Of a DNA stretch of 64,000 bases, positions 9,612 through 18,423 are shown piece by piece (within the stretch, counting starts at the first letter, position 1; each line of letters begins with the position of its first letter). The stretch is from assembly GCF_030863805.1 (NCBI RefSeq), contig NZ_CP132957.1:682001-746000 (forward strand). The letters are read 5' to 3'. Made by a program: the position numbers and the translations under genes. A model generated the notes under the pieces. The model worked only from the letters and a program-made list of their open reading frames with translations. It made no database searches and had not been told where the DNA came from. Source of the stretch: Kineothrix sp. MB12-C1. GTDB taxonomy: Bacteria > Bacillota > Clostridia > Lachnospirales > Lachnospiraceae.

Positions 9612-9659
9612 CAAAAAGAACTGCTGCGGTGCCGACTAAATTCGTAGCACCACAGCAGC
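9612..9659 (-). terminator. Intrinsic terminator after hypA
   Basis: An 11-12 bp GC-rich stem (CTGCTGCGGTGC with GCACCACAGCAG, one mismatch) is followed on the minus strand by TTCTTTTT. It ends the hypB-oxidoreductase-hypA operon. The 9474-9611 stretch beyond it is AT-rich and should carry the ppdK promoter; no clear hexamers were chosen. Confidence 0.85.
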
Positions 9660-9672
9660 TTTATTTCCTGTC

Positions 9673-10014
9673 TCAATAACAGACAATTTCTTTAATATAG
9701 AATTCTCTTCCGCTCAGCATTTCAAACTGCGTACCTCGGCAAGTAGGGCATGCCCCATGATGTTCAGGCACATGGAAAACAGTATGACAGCTTCCGCACC
9801 TCCCGTTTGCTGGGATAACCTCTATCTCCAGCTCGGCATTCTCCAAGGTAGTGCCATCCACTGCCGCAGGGTATACATCTTTGATGTATTTGGGAATCAT
9901 AGAGGAAAGCTCACCAACCTGTAATATAATCGTAGCAACTTCTTCTACTTCATTTTCTTGTGCAAATGCTTCCACAACCCGCACCACTTCCATTACAACG
10001 CCTAATTCGTGCAA
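9673..10014 (-). CDS. hypA: Hydrogenase/nickel maturation protein HypA
   Basis: The 113-residue protein is a nickel and zinc metallochaperone that works with HypB to deliver Ni(II). The start is TTG at 10014: this gives the obligatory MHE start (His2 binds nickel) and GGGGG lies seven bases upstream. The zinc loop is visible as CGSC and CPTC with the expected spacing (about residues 73-92). It is the last gene of an operon with the 912-residue flavoprotein and hypB. Other hyp genes (C, D, E, F) and hydrogenase subunits are absent from this window. Confidence 0.93.
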   Translation of the reverse strand: MHELGVVMEVVRVVEAFAQENEVEEVATIILQVGELSSMIPKYIKDVYPAAVDGTTLENAELEIEVIPANGRCGSCHTVFHVPEHHGACPTCRGTQFEMLSGREFYIKEIVCY

Positions 10015-10029
10015 CTCGATTCCCCCTTT

Positions 10030-12768
10030 TTATTTGCCTCTCGAAAGAGCTTTCTGCACCTTTCTGACCGCAATCTTACCTTTTCTCTTCAGGACGGTCT
10101 TCACTACGACAGGTTTCATATCTGTAAAGGCAACTCCTTCTCCGTTATAAACACGTTCCAAGGTGATTGCATCGAATTTACATTTGGTCGTGCACTGTCC
10201 GCAGCCTACACACATATAAGAATCCACCACTGTTACACCGCAGCCTAAGCAACGCTCTGTCTCCTTGCGCATCTGTTCTTCTGTAAGGGTTCCTCGTAAA
10301 TCCCTGAAACTTTCCTCTGCTTTTTTCTCAGAAGAAATATTCTCGGGGCACTGGCGGGGCGTATTGTCATAGGATTCGATAATCGCTGCTTCTTTGTCCA
10401 ACTCCTTGTAAATACGACGGTCACGTCCATATACAAGACTCTGTCCCGGATGTACGAAACGGTGAATAGAAATTGCTGCCTGCTTGCCCGCTGCAATAGC
10501 ATCGATGGCAAAACGAGGACCTGTATAAACATCACCACCTGTAAAAACATCCTCCTGCGCAGTCTGATAAGTGAAGGAATCTGCCTCCAGAGTTCCGTTA
10601 GGTCTTGTAACAGCCGCCGAACCTTGCAATAAGTCTCCCCAAAGGATGGACTGGCCTACAGAAAGAAGTATGTAATCTGCCTCTACCGTTATCGTATCAT
10701 CTTCATCATACTGAGGGCTAAATCTTCCCTCTGCATCGAAGACGCTTATACATCTCTTTAATTCAATACCGGTTACCTTACCATCTCTTGTAAGAATACG
10801 TTTCGGTCCCCATCCATTGCGAATATCGATATGCTCTTCCTCGGCCTCTTCAATTTCATCCTTGGAAGCCGGCATCTGGGCTCTGTTCTCAAGGCAGCAC
10901 TGCACTACAGAATCAGCACCCGCACGGACTGCAGTCCTTGCTACGTCTATCGCAACATTTCCACCGCCTACAACAACAGCCTTTCCATTAATCTTCGCCT
11001 CATTATCCTGATTTACCATACGAAGGAAATCGATACCGGACATAACACCCTGTGAATCTTCTCCCTCAATACCTACTTTTCTTCCTCCTTGAGCTCCGAT
11101 CGCAAGATAGAAGGCTTCATATCCCTGTTCTCTTAGTTCATCCAAAGTGATATCTTTTCCAACTTCTATGCCGGTCCTAAATTCCACTCCCATTTCTTTT
11201 ATAATCTCAATTTCAGCTTCTACCACATCTTTTTCCAAACGGAAACTCGGGATTCCCATGGTCAGCATCCCGCCAAGCTTCTTCTCTTTTTCAAATACGG
11301 TAATCGTATAACCATCGAGAGCCAAATAATACGCGCAAGAAAGTCCTGCCGGCCCCGCACCTACGATCGCAATTTTCTTATTGCTGTAATCACGACGCTT
11401 CTTCGGTATTACACGATTCTCTTTATCTAGCTCCTGCTGCGCGATAAATTTCTTGATTTCATCGATAGCGATAGGAGAATCGATATCCCCCCGCGTACAA
11501 GCATCCTCACAACGTCTGTTGCAGATACGTCCGCAAACTGCAGGAAGGGGATTCTCATGGCGAATCAACTCGAGCGCATCTTTATATTTTCCCTGTGAAG
11601 CCAACTTAATATATCCTTGCACACCGATATGTGCCGGGCAATTCGTCTTACAAGGTGCAGTTCCCGTCTCTACTACGTTCTCTTTATTAATACGGTAGTC
11701 AGGATTCCAATGTTCTTCTCCCCACTCCATATCGCGAGGTGTTTCCCTCGTCGTAATATCATCTACTATGGGCTTAGAGGAACATAATTTCTGTCCGAGT
11801 TTCAACGCGTTCACCGGGCAATTTTCTACACATTGTCCGCAAGCTACACACTTTTGCGAATCTACCTTTGCCACATAGTTAGAGCGAACCATATCATTGT
11901 TCTTAAACATTGCTGCAGTTCTTAAAGAAAGGCAGCCACAGCCACAGCAGTTACAAATCGCATGAGTCTTCCCTGATCCATCAATATTGGGAATCTGGTG
12001 CATCAAACCATTTTCTTCCGCACGCTTAATGATTTCAAAGGCTTCTTCCCTTGTAATCTGGCGGCCTCTTCCCGTTTTGATGTAATATTCTGCCGCGTGT
12101 CCCATCTGGATACACATGTCTTCTTTCAAGTGTCCGCAGCCCTCACCCATGATTTCACGGTCAGTACGGCAAGAACAAGCAGTAACGGTAAAAATATCAT
12201 TATCGTTCAGATACTTTGAAACCTCCTCATAGGAAGCACGACGGGTATTGCCGTCAATGGCAGTCTCAATAGGGATAACGCGCATCAATCCTACGCCCGG
12301 AGGGAAAGAGCCGGAACTCATAGGTCCCCTTACACGGCCATAGGCCTCCATGGCATATCCTATAATAGGATATTTCTCTACGTTCTCCAGATTGTTCACA
12401 ATCATCTCCATCGTTCCGGGAATCCATGTTTCTGCCCAGAATACGTCTTCTCCATCGATGGTATTAACAAAACATACACCATAAACAGCTAGTTTCATCA
12501 ACTGCTTGTGGCAATAATCCTCCGGCTTATTCAGAACCTTAGCAATTTCCTTCGTAGTACGTTTCTCACATACACCAAGTCCCATTCCTACTTCTGCCAT
12601 CTCATCATCAACCCCGGCTTCGAGAATAACATATTCGGGATCATCCCATTTATAAGCATTCTTGGCACCTGGCTTTTTACGTCCGATGTGATTGGCGAGC
12701 GCCAGCACCTTTTCATTATAGGTACATTCATACCAATCAGGGAATATCATTTTAGTAATGTCTTTCAT
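10030..12768 (-). CDS. Multi-cluster Fe-S flavoprotein, NfnB/GltD-like NAD(P)H oxidoreductase with N-terminal Cys-rich domain
   Basis: The 912-residue protein has several parts. Residues ~1-190 include a winged-helix-like segment. A Cys-rich region ~195-300 holds CSCR, CGH and CNCCGCGC motifs. A ferredoxin-type cluster motif (CVACGQCVENCP) is at ~313. A GltD-like module follows at ~375-800 with two Cys groups (CKTNCP; CGRICNRRCEDAC), an FAD dinucleotide motif (GAGPAGLS) and a second nucleotide motif (GGGNVAIDVA). The C-terminus carries more cluster motifs (CLGCG; CVGCGQCTTKC). It probably moves electrons between NAD(P)H and ferredoxin or an unknown partner. It sits between hypB and hypA, suggesting a tie to a nickel enzyme, but its substrate is unknown. 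Confidence 0.8.
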   Translation of the reverse strand: MKDITKMIFPDWYECTYNEKVLALANHIGRKKPGAKNAYKWDDPEYVILEAGVDDEMAEVGMGLGVCEKRTTKEIAKVLNKPEDYCHKQLMKLAVYGVCFVNTIDGEDVFWAETWIPGTMEMIVNNLENVEKYPIIGYAMEAYGRVRGPMSSGSFPPGVGLMRVIPIETAIDGNTRRASYEEVSKYLNDNDIFTVTACSCRTDREIMGEGCGHLKEDMCIQMGHAAEYYIKTGRGRQITREEAFEIIKRAEENGLMHQIPNIDGSGKTHAICNCCGCGCLSLRTAAMFKNNDMVRSNYVAKVDSQKCVACGQCVENCPVNALKLGQKLCSSKPIVDDITTRETPRDMEWGEEHWNPDYRINKENVVETGTAPCKTNCPAHIGVQGYIKLASQGKYKDALELIRHENPLPAVCGRICNRRCEDACTRGDIDSPIAIDEIKKFIAQQELDKENRVIPKKRRDYSNKKIAIVGAGPAGLSCAYYLALDGYTITVFEKEKKLGGMLTMGIPSFRLEKDVVEAEIEIIKEMGVEFRTGIEVGKDITLDELREQGYEAFYLAIGAQGGRKVGIEGEDSQGVMSGIDFLRMVNQDNEAKINGKAVVVGGGNVAIDVARTAVRAGADSVVQCCLENRAQMPASKDEIEEAEEEHIDIRNGWGPKRILTRDGKVTGIELKRCISVFDAEGRFSPQYDEDDTITVEADYILLSVGQSILWGDLLQGSAAVTRPNGTLEADSFTYQTAQEDVFTGGDVYTGPRFAIDAIAAGKQAAISIHRFVHPGQSLVYGRDRRIYKELDKEAAIIESYDNTPRQCPENISSEKKAEESFRDLRGTLTEEQMRKETERCLGCGVTVVDSYMCVGCGQCTTKCKFDAITLERVYNGEGVAFTDMKPVVVKTVLKRKGKIAVRKVQKALSRGK

Positions 12769-12824
12769 GTCGATTTTATACCTTTCTTATGCATTCATAT
12801 GTTGGCTATTAATTGATTCATTTG

Positions 12825-13496
12825 CTAAACGGACTGCCATGTTTTCGTTTCATTATAGAGCCAATCGGCAAATTCTTCTATTCCTTCACCCGTCTTGGCA
12901 CAGACCGGAATAACCTTAATATTGGGATTTAATTTCGTCACTCGATCTATGCAAGCCTGCAAATTGAAATTAAAGTACGGCATTACATCTATTTTATTCA
13001 CTAAAAGTACGTCGCAGATGGAAAACATCAAGGGATATTTCAATGGTTTATCATCGCCTTCCGGCACACTCAAAATCATAGCATTTTTCACAGAACCTGT
13101 ATCGAATTCTGCCGGACATACGAGATTTCCTACATTCTCCAAAATCACAAGATCCGTTCCCTCCGCTTCAAGGCCCTCCAATCCTTGCTTCGTCATATCC
13201 GCATCCAGGTGGCACATCCCCCCTGTATGGAGCTGTATCACCTTCACTCCTGTTTCAGAGATCGTCTTAGCATCCACGTCCGAATCGATATCTGCCTCCA
13301 TCACTCCGATGCGAAGCTTATCCTTCAGAAGCTCAATCGTACGTGTCAACGTTGTTGTCTTCCCCGCTCCGGGAGAAGACATTAAGTTCAGCAAAAATAT
13401 TTTATCTTCTTTTAATTGCTCTCTCAATAAATCTGCTTGTTTATTATTGTCCTCAAATACACTTTCCTTAATCTGAAGTATCTTGTATTCCTTCAT
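12825..13496 (-). CDS. hypB: Hydrogenase nickel incorporation GTPase HypB
   Basis: From ATG 13496 (MKEYKILQIKESVF) this gives 223 residues. It is a SIMIBI GTPase that, with HypA, inserts nickel into hydrogenase or another nickel enzyme. Visible motifs are the P-loop (SSPGAGKTTT), the switch aspartates (MEADIDSD), the metal-site region (HTGGMCHLDADM), ENVGNLVCP and the guanine-binding NKID. No His-rich nickel-storage stretch is seen at the N-terminus. AAAGGAG lies a little far upstream, so the start is likely rather than certain. First gene of the hypB-flavoprotein-hypA operon. Confidence 0.93.
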   Translation of the reverse strand: MKEYKILQIKESVFEDNNKQADLLREQLKEDKIFLLNLMSSPGAGKTTTLTRTIELLKDKLRIGVMEADIDSDVDAKTISETGVKVIQLHTGGMCHLDADMTKQGLEGLEAEGTDLVILENVGNLVCPAEFDTGSVKNAMILSVPEGDDKPLKYPLMFSICDVLLVNKIDVMPYFNFNLQACIDRVTKLNPNIKVIPVCAKTGEGIEEFADWLYNETKTWQSV

Positions 13497-13531
13497 TACT
13501 CGTGTCCTACTCCTTTCAAAGTACGGCATTT

Positions 13532-13808
13532 TAGATAATTGCGAAACTCATTAACTTTCACAATTTCATACACAATTCATAAGCTTTGAGGCAGAAAGAA
13601 TTGTATGAAAGATTTTTCAAGCGATTTTATGCTACGGAGCTGAGACATAAGAATCCTTGAAGCCCTTGCTGAAAAGGATTCCTGCTTTGGCTCAGCGAAG
13701 TGCACAGCATAACCAGAGCATGGAAAACTTTCATACAATCTTTCTTAGTTAAACACTGTATTTATTGTGTATGAAATTTTTACTACTTACCTGTTTCGTA
13801 ATTATCTA
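13532..13808. repeat. Long palindromic repeat element with terminal inverted repeats (MITE-like)
   Basis: The two ends are inverted copies: TAATTGCGAAAC with AATTTCATACACAAT at the left, and the same blocks in reverse at the right (ATTGTGTATGAAATT, GTTTCGTAATTA). Further inside, GAAAGATTTTTC/GAAAACTTTC, AGCTGAGACATAAG/CTTTGGCTCAG and GAATCCTT/AAGGATTC also pair, so almost the whole ~275 bp could fold into one long hairpin. There is no coding capacity. The right half recurs at 29961-30118. It fills the space between hypB and the membrane protein gene. Confidence 0.75.
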
Positions 13809-13822
13809 TACGGCATCATTTC

Positions 13823-14803
13823 TTATTCCGCTAAAGCTCTTATTTCTTTATATTTTGCAAGGTCTGTATATAATTCTGATTTATACGGATTGCGTTTCGT
13901 TGCTTTCACTTTATAAATCATATAAACTGCTACCACAACGTTAACTGCCAACGCAAGGAAGCTTACGATGAAGTAGATGGTCGTATTATAGGTGGAAGAA
14001 ACGGAGAATTTACCCACATCCTGAAATGTCGGGAATGTCTGCGCGAACATACACCAAAGAGCCAGTGTCTGTGCACGATGCTGCAGCCATGCGCCTTTTC
14101 CTACCGTAAATGCACAGAGCGTAGGAGCTAACAATAATGCAAATCCACAGTACCATGCATGCCCCGGAAGACAATTATATGTATATGCGAAGTTCCAAAG
14201 GTCATATGCAATAATCCAGAACCAGAGCATATCCGGCCAAATCATATCGCGGCTCTTATCTTTCGCTGTCTCTTTTCTTATTTTGATTCCAAGCCATCCG
14301 GTAATCGTTATGATATTCAAAATACCTGCAATCGCATTCATGTAGTTCCAAGGACCACCAATTACATACTGTGCATCATCCACAAGCATGGCACCGCCTA
14401 CATAATTCATTCCAACTTCCAAATCGCGGGCTACCGCCTCGGCAATATTAATGGCAAGTATCAAAGGCGGGAAACATAATGCGATCTTATTATCGGAAAG
14501 TCTCCACTCTTTTCCTGTCTTCTTGTTCGTTCCATGAAGATGACGAATGCACCAGAAACCAATACATCCCGCAGTAGCCGAATATACCTTTGCCAGATGG
14601 AACCAGTCCGTATAAGTCGTGTCCGCTAAAACAGTAAACCATAGAACCGATAAAACAGCGGGTAATACGACAAAGCACACGATTCCCAATACCTTATACC
14701 TTCTTGACACCTCATTCAGTGCAAATAAGGCTACAAAAATTGCCAGCCACATAAGCCACGAAGAAAGTCCCGTTGCCCCTGCCTCATAATTAAACGTAAA
14801 CAT
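13823..14803 (-). CDS. Polytopic membrane protein of unknown function (resembles DUF5692)
   Basis: From ATG 14803 (MFTFNYEAGATGLSSWL) the product has 326 residues, with AAAGGCGAG upstream. It is very hydrophobic, with eight to nine probable membrane helices, and carries Trp/His-rich loops (WFHLAKVYSATAG, GHAWYCGF). It resembles from memory the Clostridia family labelled DUF5692, whose role is unknown. A GntR regulator starts divergently at 15032 and may control it. No transporter or enzyme motif was recognised. Confidence 0.7.
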   Translation of the reverse strand: MFTFNYEAGATGLSSWLMWLAIFVALFALNEVSRRYKVLGIVCFVVLPAVLSVLWFTVLADTTYTDWFHLAKVYSATAGCIGFWCIRHLHGTNKKTGKEWRLSDNKIALCFPPLILAINIAEAVARDLEVGMNYVGGAMLVDDAQYVIGGPWNYMNAIAGILNIITITGWLGIKIRKETAKDKSRDMIWPDMLWFWIIAYDLWNFAYTYNCLPGHAWYCGFALLLAPTLCAFTVGKGAWLQHRAQTLALWCMFAQTFPTFQDVGKFSVSSTYNTTIYFIVSFLALAVNVVVAVYMIYKVKATKRNPYKSELYTDLAKYKEIRALAE

Positions 14804-15031
14804 ATCTCTCGCCTTTCTTTTTCTCGTGCTGGTCATACCAACACATATTCTTCTTATTATCTTTGATATAAATTTAACATTTTTAAAGAAAATAGTCAAT
14901 TATTCAATCATCTTTCTACATAGTATGGCAATAAACAGTCTTGATTTTAGTTATATCGTACAATATAATATAAGAATAATCACTTTTGGCCTGTGGTTGA
15001 ACCAGTATATGCATAGAAAGGAATTAATTTT

Positions 15032-15736
15032 ATGGAATTTCAGAAAATCAGCTCTCCTTCTTTAAGGGATTTATTTGTGGGACAACTGGAAAATATGATT
15101 CTATCCGGCAAGCTTCATATCGGGGAACAACTGCCGCCTGAACGTCATCTTGCAGAAGCCATGCAGGTTAGCCGCGCAGTTGTCAATAGCGGTATTGCGG
15201 AATTGGAGAAAAAGGGATTCCTTATCGTTAAGCCACGAGTTGGTACTTTTGTAGCGGATTATCGCCGAACCGGTACCTTGGATACCTTGATCTCTATTAT
15301 GCAATATAACGGGGGAAGATTGCGAAACGAAGAGATTCGCTCGATTCTTGAGGTTAGAATTGCTTTAGATACGCTTGCTGCGCAGCAATGCATCAATCGG
15401 ATTACCGATGATGAGATACAATTATTGTTAGAAAAGACGGAACGCATTAAAAACGCTGCGTCCATTGCAGCAGCTTCGCAGGCTGCTTTTGAATTCCAGC
15501 ATGAATTCGCCATTTTATCACAAAATGCTCTGATTCCTTTAATCTTCTACTCTTTCAAAGCTCCGGTACTCTCTCTCTGGGAACGTTTCTGTACTCTATA
15601 CGGAATACCGGCACTTTACCAGAATACTTATAAGCTCTGGTCCTTCATTCATGATCGGGATGTGGAAGGTGCCATTCATTGGATTCACCATTCCATAGGA
15701 GAAAGCATTAACGGCAGCAGAAAAATCTATTATTGA
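15032..15736 (+). CDS. GntR-family transcriptional regulator (FadR/FCD-type C-terminal domain)
   Basis: The 234-residue protein has an N-terminal winged helix (residues ~10-75; GEQLPPERHLAEAMQVSRAVV) typical of GntR, and an all-helical effector domain resembling FCD (EVRIALDTLAAQQC). AAAGGA lies upstream of ATG 15032. It is divergent from the DUF5692-like membrane protein across 228 bases, which suggests that gene is its target. The effector, probably a small carboxylate, is unknown. Confidence 0.85.
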   Translation: MEFQKISSPSLRDLFVGQLENMILSGKLHIGEQLPPERHLAEAMQVSRAVVNSGIAELEKKGFLIVKPRVGTFVADYRRTGTLDTLISIMQYNGGRLRNEEIRSILEVRIALDTLAAQQCINRITDDEIQLLLEKTERIKNAASIAAASQAAFEFQHEFAILSQNALIPLIFYSFKAPVLSLWERFCTLYGIPALYQNTYKLWSFIHDRDVEGAIHWIHHSIGESINGSRKIYY

Positions 15737-15791
15737 CCATAACACTTCTACGCCTTACTATAATAAGGTATTTCCTATAGATCCTATAGAA

Positions 15792-15832
15792 TAAAAAAAT
15801 CCCTATAGGCTAAATAAACAGCCTATAGGGAT
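15792..15832 (-). terminator. Intrinsic terminator of the flavodoxin gene
   Basis: A perfect 14-bp stem (AATCCCTATAGGC with GCCTATAGGGATT) around a 10-base loop is followed on the minus strand by seven T. It may also stop transcription from the GntR gene on the plus strand. Confidence 0.9.
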
Positions 15833-15841
15833 TTCATTATC

Positions 15842-16345
15842 TTATACCCAGTTCTCTATTGAAGCTTTCGCCTCACTCACGGACGCACCATGAATAGACA
15901 ATGCATTTTCCACTTTGGAATTGGGACATAGATTCCTAATGTCCTGCTCACTGCTCCCGATATCACTTCCTTCATGTGTACAGAAGGGTTTGATCGTCTT
16001 ACCCGAGAAATCATAACGCTCCATAAAGGTCCACACATGCATAGGCATCGTTCCCCAGTAGTTAGGGAATCCGATATAGACCGTATCGTATTCAGAAATA
16101 TCTGCCAAAGGATTCTTGAATTCCGGACGAATATTCGCCCCTTTATCTCTCTTCGCTTCTTCGATACATACGTTATAGTCGGTACTGTATTCCTGCACGG
16201 GCTCGATATGGAACATATCAGCTCCTGTTAATTCCTGTATCATCTGTGCCGCCACTTCCGTATTGCCTATCTCCAGACTCTTAATCTCCCCATTTACATA
16301 ATTTTCACCCTTCCTTGAAAAGTATGCAATCAATGCTTTTGTCAT
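15842..16345 (-). CDS. Flavodoxin family protein
   Basis: The 167-residue protein starts with a typical flavodoxin FMN-phosphate loop region (ALIAYFSRKGENY) and has the flavodoxin_4-like features YIGFPNYWGTMPMHVWTF and a GSDIGSSEQDI loop. It is a small FMN electron carrier or quinone-type reductase in the cytoplasm. AGGAGG sits directly before ATG 16345. The next gene upstream is a ferredoxin-type aldo/keto reductase on the same strand, 55 bases away, so the two may form a redox operon. Confidence 0.9.
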   Translation of the reverse strand: MTKALIAYFSRKGENYVNGEIKSLEIGNTEVAAQMIQELTGADMFHIEPVQEYSTDYNVCIEEAKRDKGANIRPEFKNPLADISEYDTVYIGFPNYWGTMPMHVWTFMERYDFSGKTIKPFCTHEGSDIGSSEQDIRNLCPNSKVENALSIHGASVSEAKASIENWV

Positions 16346-16400
16346 TTTATGACCTCCTGTTAATATATTTTATCCTTTTAATTTCCTTTTAATATAAGTC

Positions 16401-17513
16401 TTAACTTATCTTTTCAAACATTTCTCCAACCGCTTCTAAATAATCTCTAATCTGTATGTGCTGTGGGCAGATTTTCTCACACTTTCCGCATTTGATGCAA
16501 GCGAGAGCAGCGCCTCTATCCTTCGTATGTACGTTATAATAAACGTCGCTATTCCAATCATTGTACTGCTTTTTGGCATTATAGCACGCGAATAGATCAG
16601 GAATCGCTATTTTCACCGGACAGCCGTCTACACAATATTGGCAAGCTGTACACGGAATAATATCCTGTTCTTTCAAAATTCCTCTGACACCTTCTATTAA
16701 ACGGAATTCTTCCTCTGTAAAGGGAACAAAGTCCTTCATATAACTTATGTTATCTTCCATCTGCTCTATCGTACTCATTCCGCTAAGCACCATGAAAACC
16801 TTATCGAAGGAAGCTGTATAACGAATCGCGTAGCTGGCATAACTTGCACCGGTCCCTTGTCCATCGAAAAGAAGCTGCGCTGATTTAGGCAGGTTCACAA
16901 GTCCTCCGCCCTTAACCGGCTCCATTATAATGACAGGTTTATTATGCTTCTCGCACACCTCATAGCAAAGGCGGCTCTGAATACCGGGATCATCATAGTC
17001 TGCATAATTAAATTGTATCTGCACTACTTCAATATCCGGCTGTTCACTTAATATTTTATCAAGTACCTCCGCACTATCATGAAAGGACATGCCGATATGT
17101 TTAATTCTACCTTCTTCCTTAAGCTGCTTTACGGTTTCAAACGCACGGCATTCAATATATTTCTGGTAGTATTCCGCATTCATAGCATGCATCAGATAAT
17201 AATCGAAATACTCCACTCCCGTTCGTTCCAACTGCTTTTCAAAAAATGGGATAATATCTTCTTCCTTTTCGAAAAAGTTGGAGGTGAGTTTATCGGTAAG
17301 AATATAAGACTCTCTCGGGTACCGTTTCACAAGACAATCCCTAATAGCCGTCTCACTCTGGCCTCCGATATATCCATGAGCGGTATCAAAATAACAAAAG
17401 CCCGCTTCAAAAAAAGCATCGATCATTTGATTAAACTGCTCGTAATCAACTTCCAGTTCCTCTTTACCTTGTATCATAGGAAGTCTCATACAGCCAAAGC
17501 CCAGTTTCTTCAT
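16401..17513 (-). CDS. Aldo/keto reductase with C-terminal 4Fe-4S ferredoxin domain
   Basis: The 370-residue protein has a TIM-barrel aldo/keto reductase domain (residues ~1-270), with the conserved Asp and Tyr region FDTAHGYIGGQSE and Lys in ILTDKLTSNF. A C-terminal iron-sulfur part follows with CTACQYCVDGCP and CIKCGKCEKICP, that is, two 4Fe-4S motifs. This ferredoxin-fused type is common in Clostridia and probably reduces an aldehyde or ketone with ferredoxin as electron source; the substrate is unknown. AAAGGAG lies upstream of ATG 17513. Its upstream region holds three 78-bp repeats. Confidence 0.92.
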   Translation of the reverse strand: MKKLGFGCMRLPMIQGKEELEVDYEQFNQMIDAFFEAGFCYFDTAHGYIGGQSETAIRDCLVKRYPRESYILTDKLTSNFFEKEEDIIPFFEKQLERTGVEYFDYYLMHAMNAEYYQKYIECRAFETVKQLKEEGRIKHIGMSFHDSAEVLDKILSEQPDIEVVQIQFNYADYDDPGIQSRLCYEVCEKHNKPVIIMEPVKGGGLVNLPKSAQLLFDGQGTGASYASYAIRYTASFDKVFMVLSGMSTIEQMEDNISYMKDFVPFTEEEFRLIEGVRGILKEQDIIPCTACQYCVDGCPVKIAIPDLFACYNAKKQYNDWNSDVYYNVHTKDRGAALACIKCGKCEKICPQHIQIRDYLEAVGEMFEKIS

Positions 17514-17536
17514 CTTCGTTCTCCTTTATAGCTGTT

Positions 17537-17770
17537 AGTATACCTTGTCCGCAAGCGGCCACGGTATATTTTTTGCACACTCGCTTTGCTCGGCGCAGTA
17601 TAATATCGTTAAATATTATACCTTGTCCGCAAGCGGCCACGGTATATTTTTTGCACACTCGCTTTGCTCGGCGCAGTATAATATCGTTAAATATTATACC
17701 TTGTCCGCAAGCGGCCACGGTATGTTTTTTGCACACTCGCTTTGCTCGGCGCAGTATAAATATTATTAAA
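17537..17770. repeat. Three tandem 78-bp repeats
   Basis: Copies start at 17543, 17621 and 17699 (marker CCTTGTCCGCAAGCGGCC) and are almost identical; the third diverges after about 60 bases. Each copy can form a hairpin with outer arms TATACC/GGTATA and inner CCGC/GCGG. Neighbouring copies are joined by another inverted repeat (GTATAATAT/ATATTATAC), so alternative folds exist. The period is a multiple of three, so a spurious open frame runs through on the minus strand. The stretch lies between the aldo/keto reductase start and the DUF3788 gene; nothing else is seen in 17514-17833. Confidence 0.9.
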
Positions 17771-17833
17771 ATTTATCTTATCATTTTCTTCGCTAAAATA
17801 CTATACCCTGAGGCCATCTATGCATCAAAAATA

Positions 17834-18247
17834 TTATTTTTTATTAGGCTTTCGCTTAATTAATAATAATTTTTCCATATCGGGAAACAGTGAGATATCT
17901 GTCAATTCGAACATCATCCACTTTCCATCATGATAAGTCATAGATTCATCATAAACTCGTTGCACTTCTGCTGAATAATCATTTCTATTCGCTTCAAACT
18001 TAGCCCTCTCTTCTTTTCCGAAGATAACTAAGAAACCAAACACATTCTCTTTTGCATATAGCGTACATAAGGTTTTGCCGCCTCTGCGATATTTATACTC
18101 ATAGATCCATCTTTTCCCTCCGCTATTCCAAAGACAGTCCATATCATATTTTGATTCTATTAAATCAGTTAACTTACCCCACACCTCCAACAATGATTGT
18201 CCTATTAAAGCACTCATTTCTTCATTCGTTGGTATTTTTTTAAGCAT
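17834..18247 (-). CDS. DUF3788 family protein
   Basis: From ATG 18247, with GGAGGGG six bases upstream, the product has 137 residues (MLKKIPTNEEMSALIGQSL). The pattern KWIYEYKYRRGGKTLCTLY-like and FGFLVIFGKEERAKFE match small proteins labelled DUF3788, of unknown function, cytoplasmic. An ATG further upstream at 18262 is less well placed. It is a single gene. No functional inference is possible from its neighbours. Confidence 0.75.
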   Translation of the reverse strand: MLKKIPTNEEMSALIGQSLLEVWGKLTDLIESKYDMDCLWNSGGKRWIYEYKYRRGGKTLCTLYAKENVFGFLVIFGKEERAKFEANRNDYSAEVQRVYDESMTYHDGKWMMFELTDISLFPDMEKLLLIKRKPNKK

Positions 18248-18423
18248 AATATTCCCCTCCATCTTTCATTTCAGTTTCTCCTTATTTTATTAATATAAAA
18301 ATTATTATAGCATGAAAATATTTCTGGAAATAAAAAAATTAAAAAATATCTTGCATGTGACGTAACGTAATGAATTATAATCTAGGTAGAAGATATGACG
18401 TTGAAGGGGGTATATGCAGCAAT

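Noticed and set aside
17464-17736. Open frame encoding a 26-residue tandem repeat peptide on the minus strand
   Set aside because: The frame exists only because the 78-bp DNA repeat is a multiple of three; there is no ribosome site, and the frame runs into the aldo/keto reductase start in another frame.
17537-17770. CRISPR array
   Set aside because: Only three units, the whole 78-bp unit is conserved with no unique spacers, and no cas genes are near.
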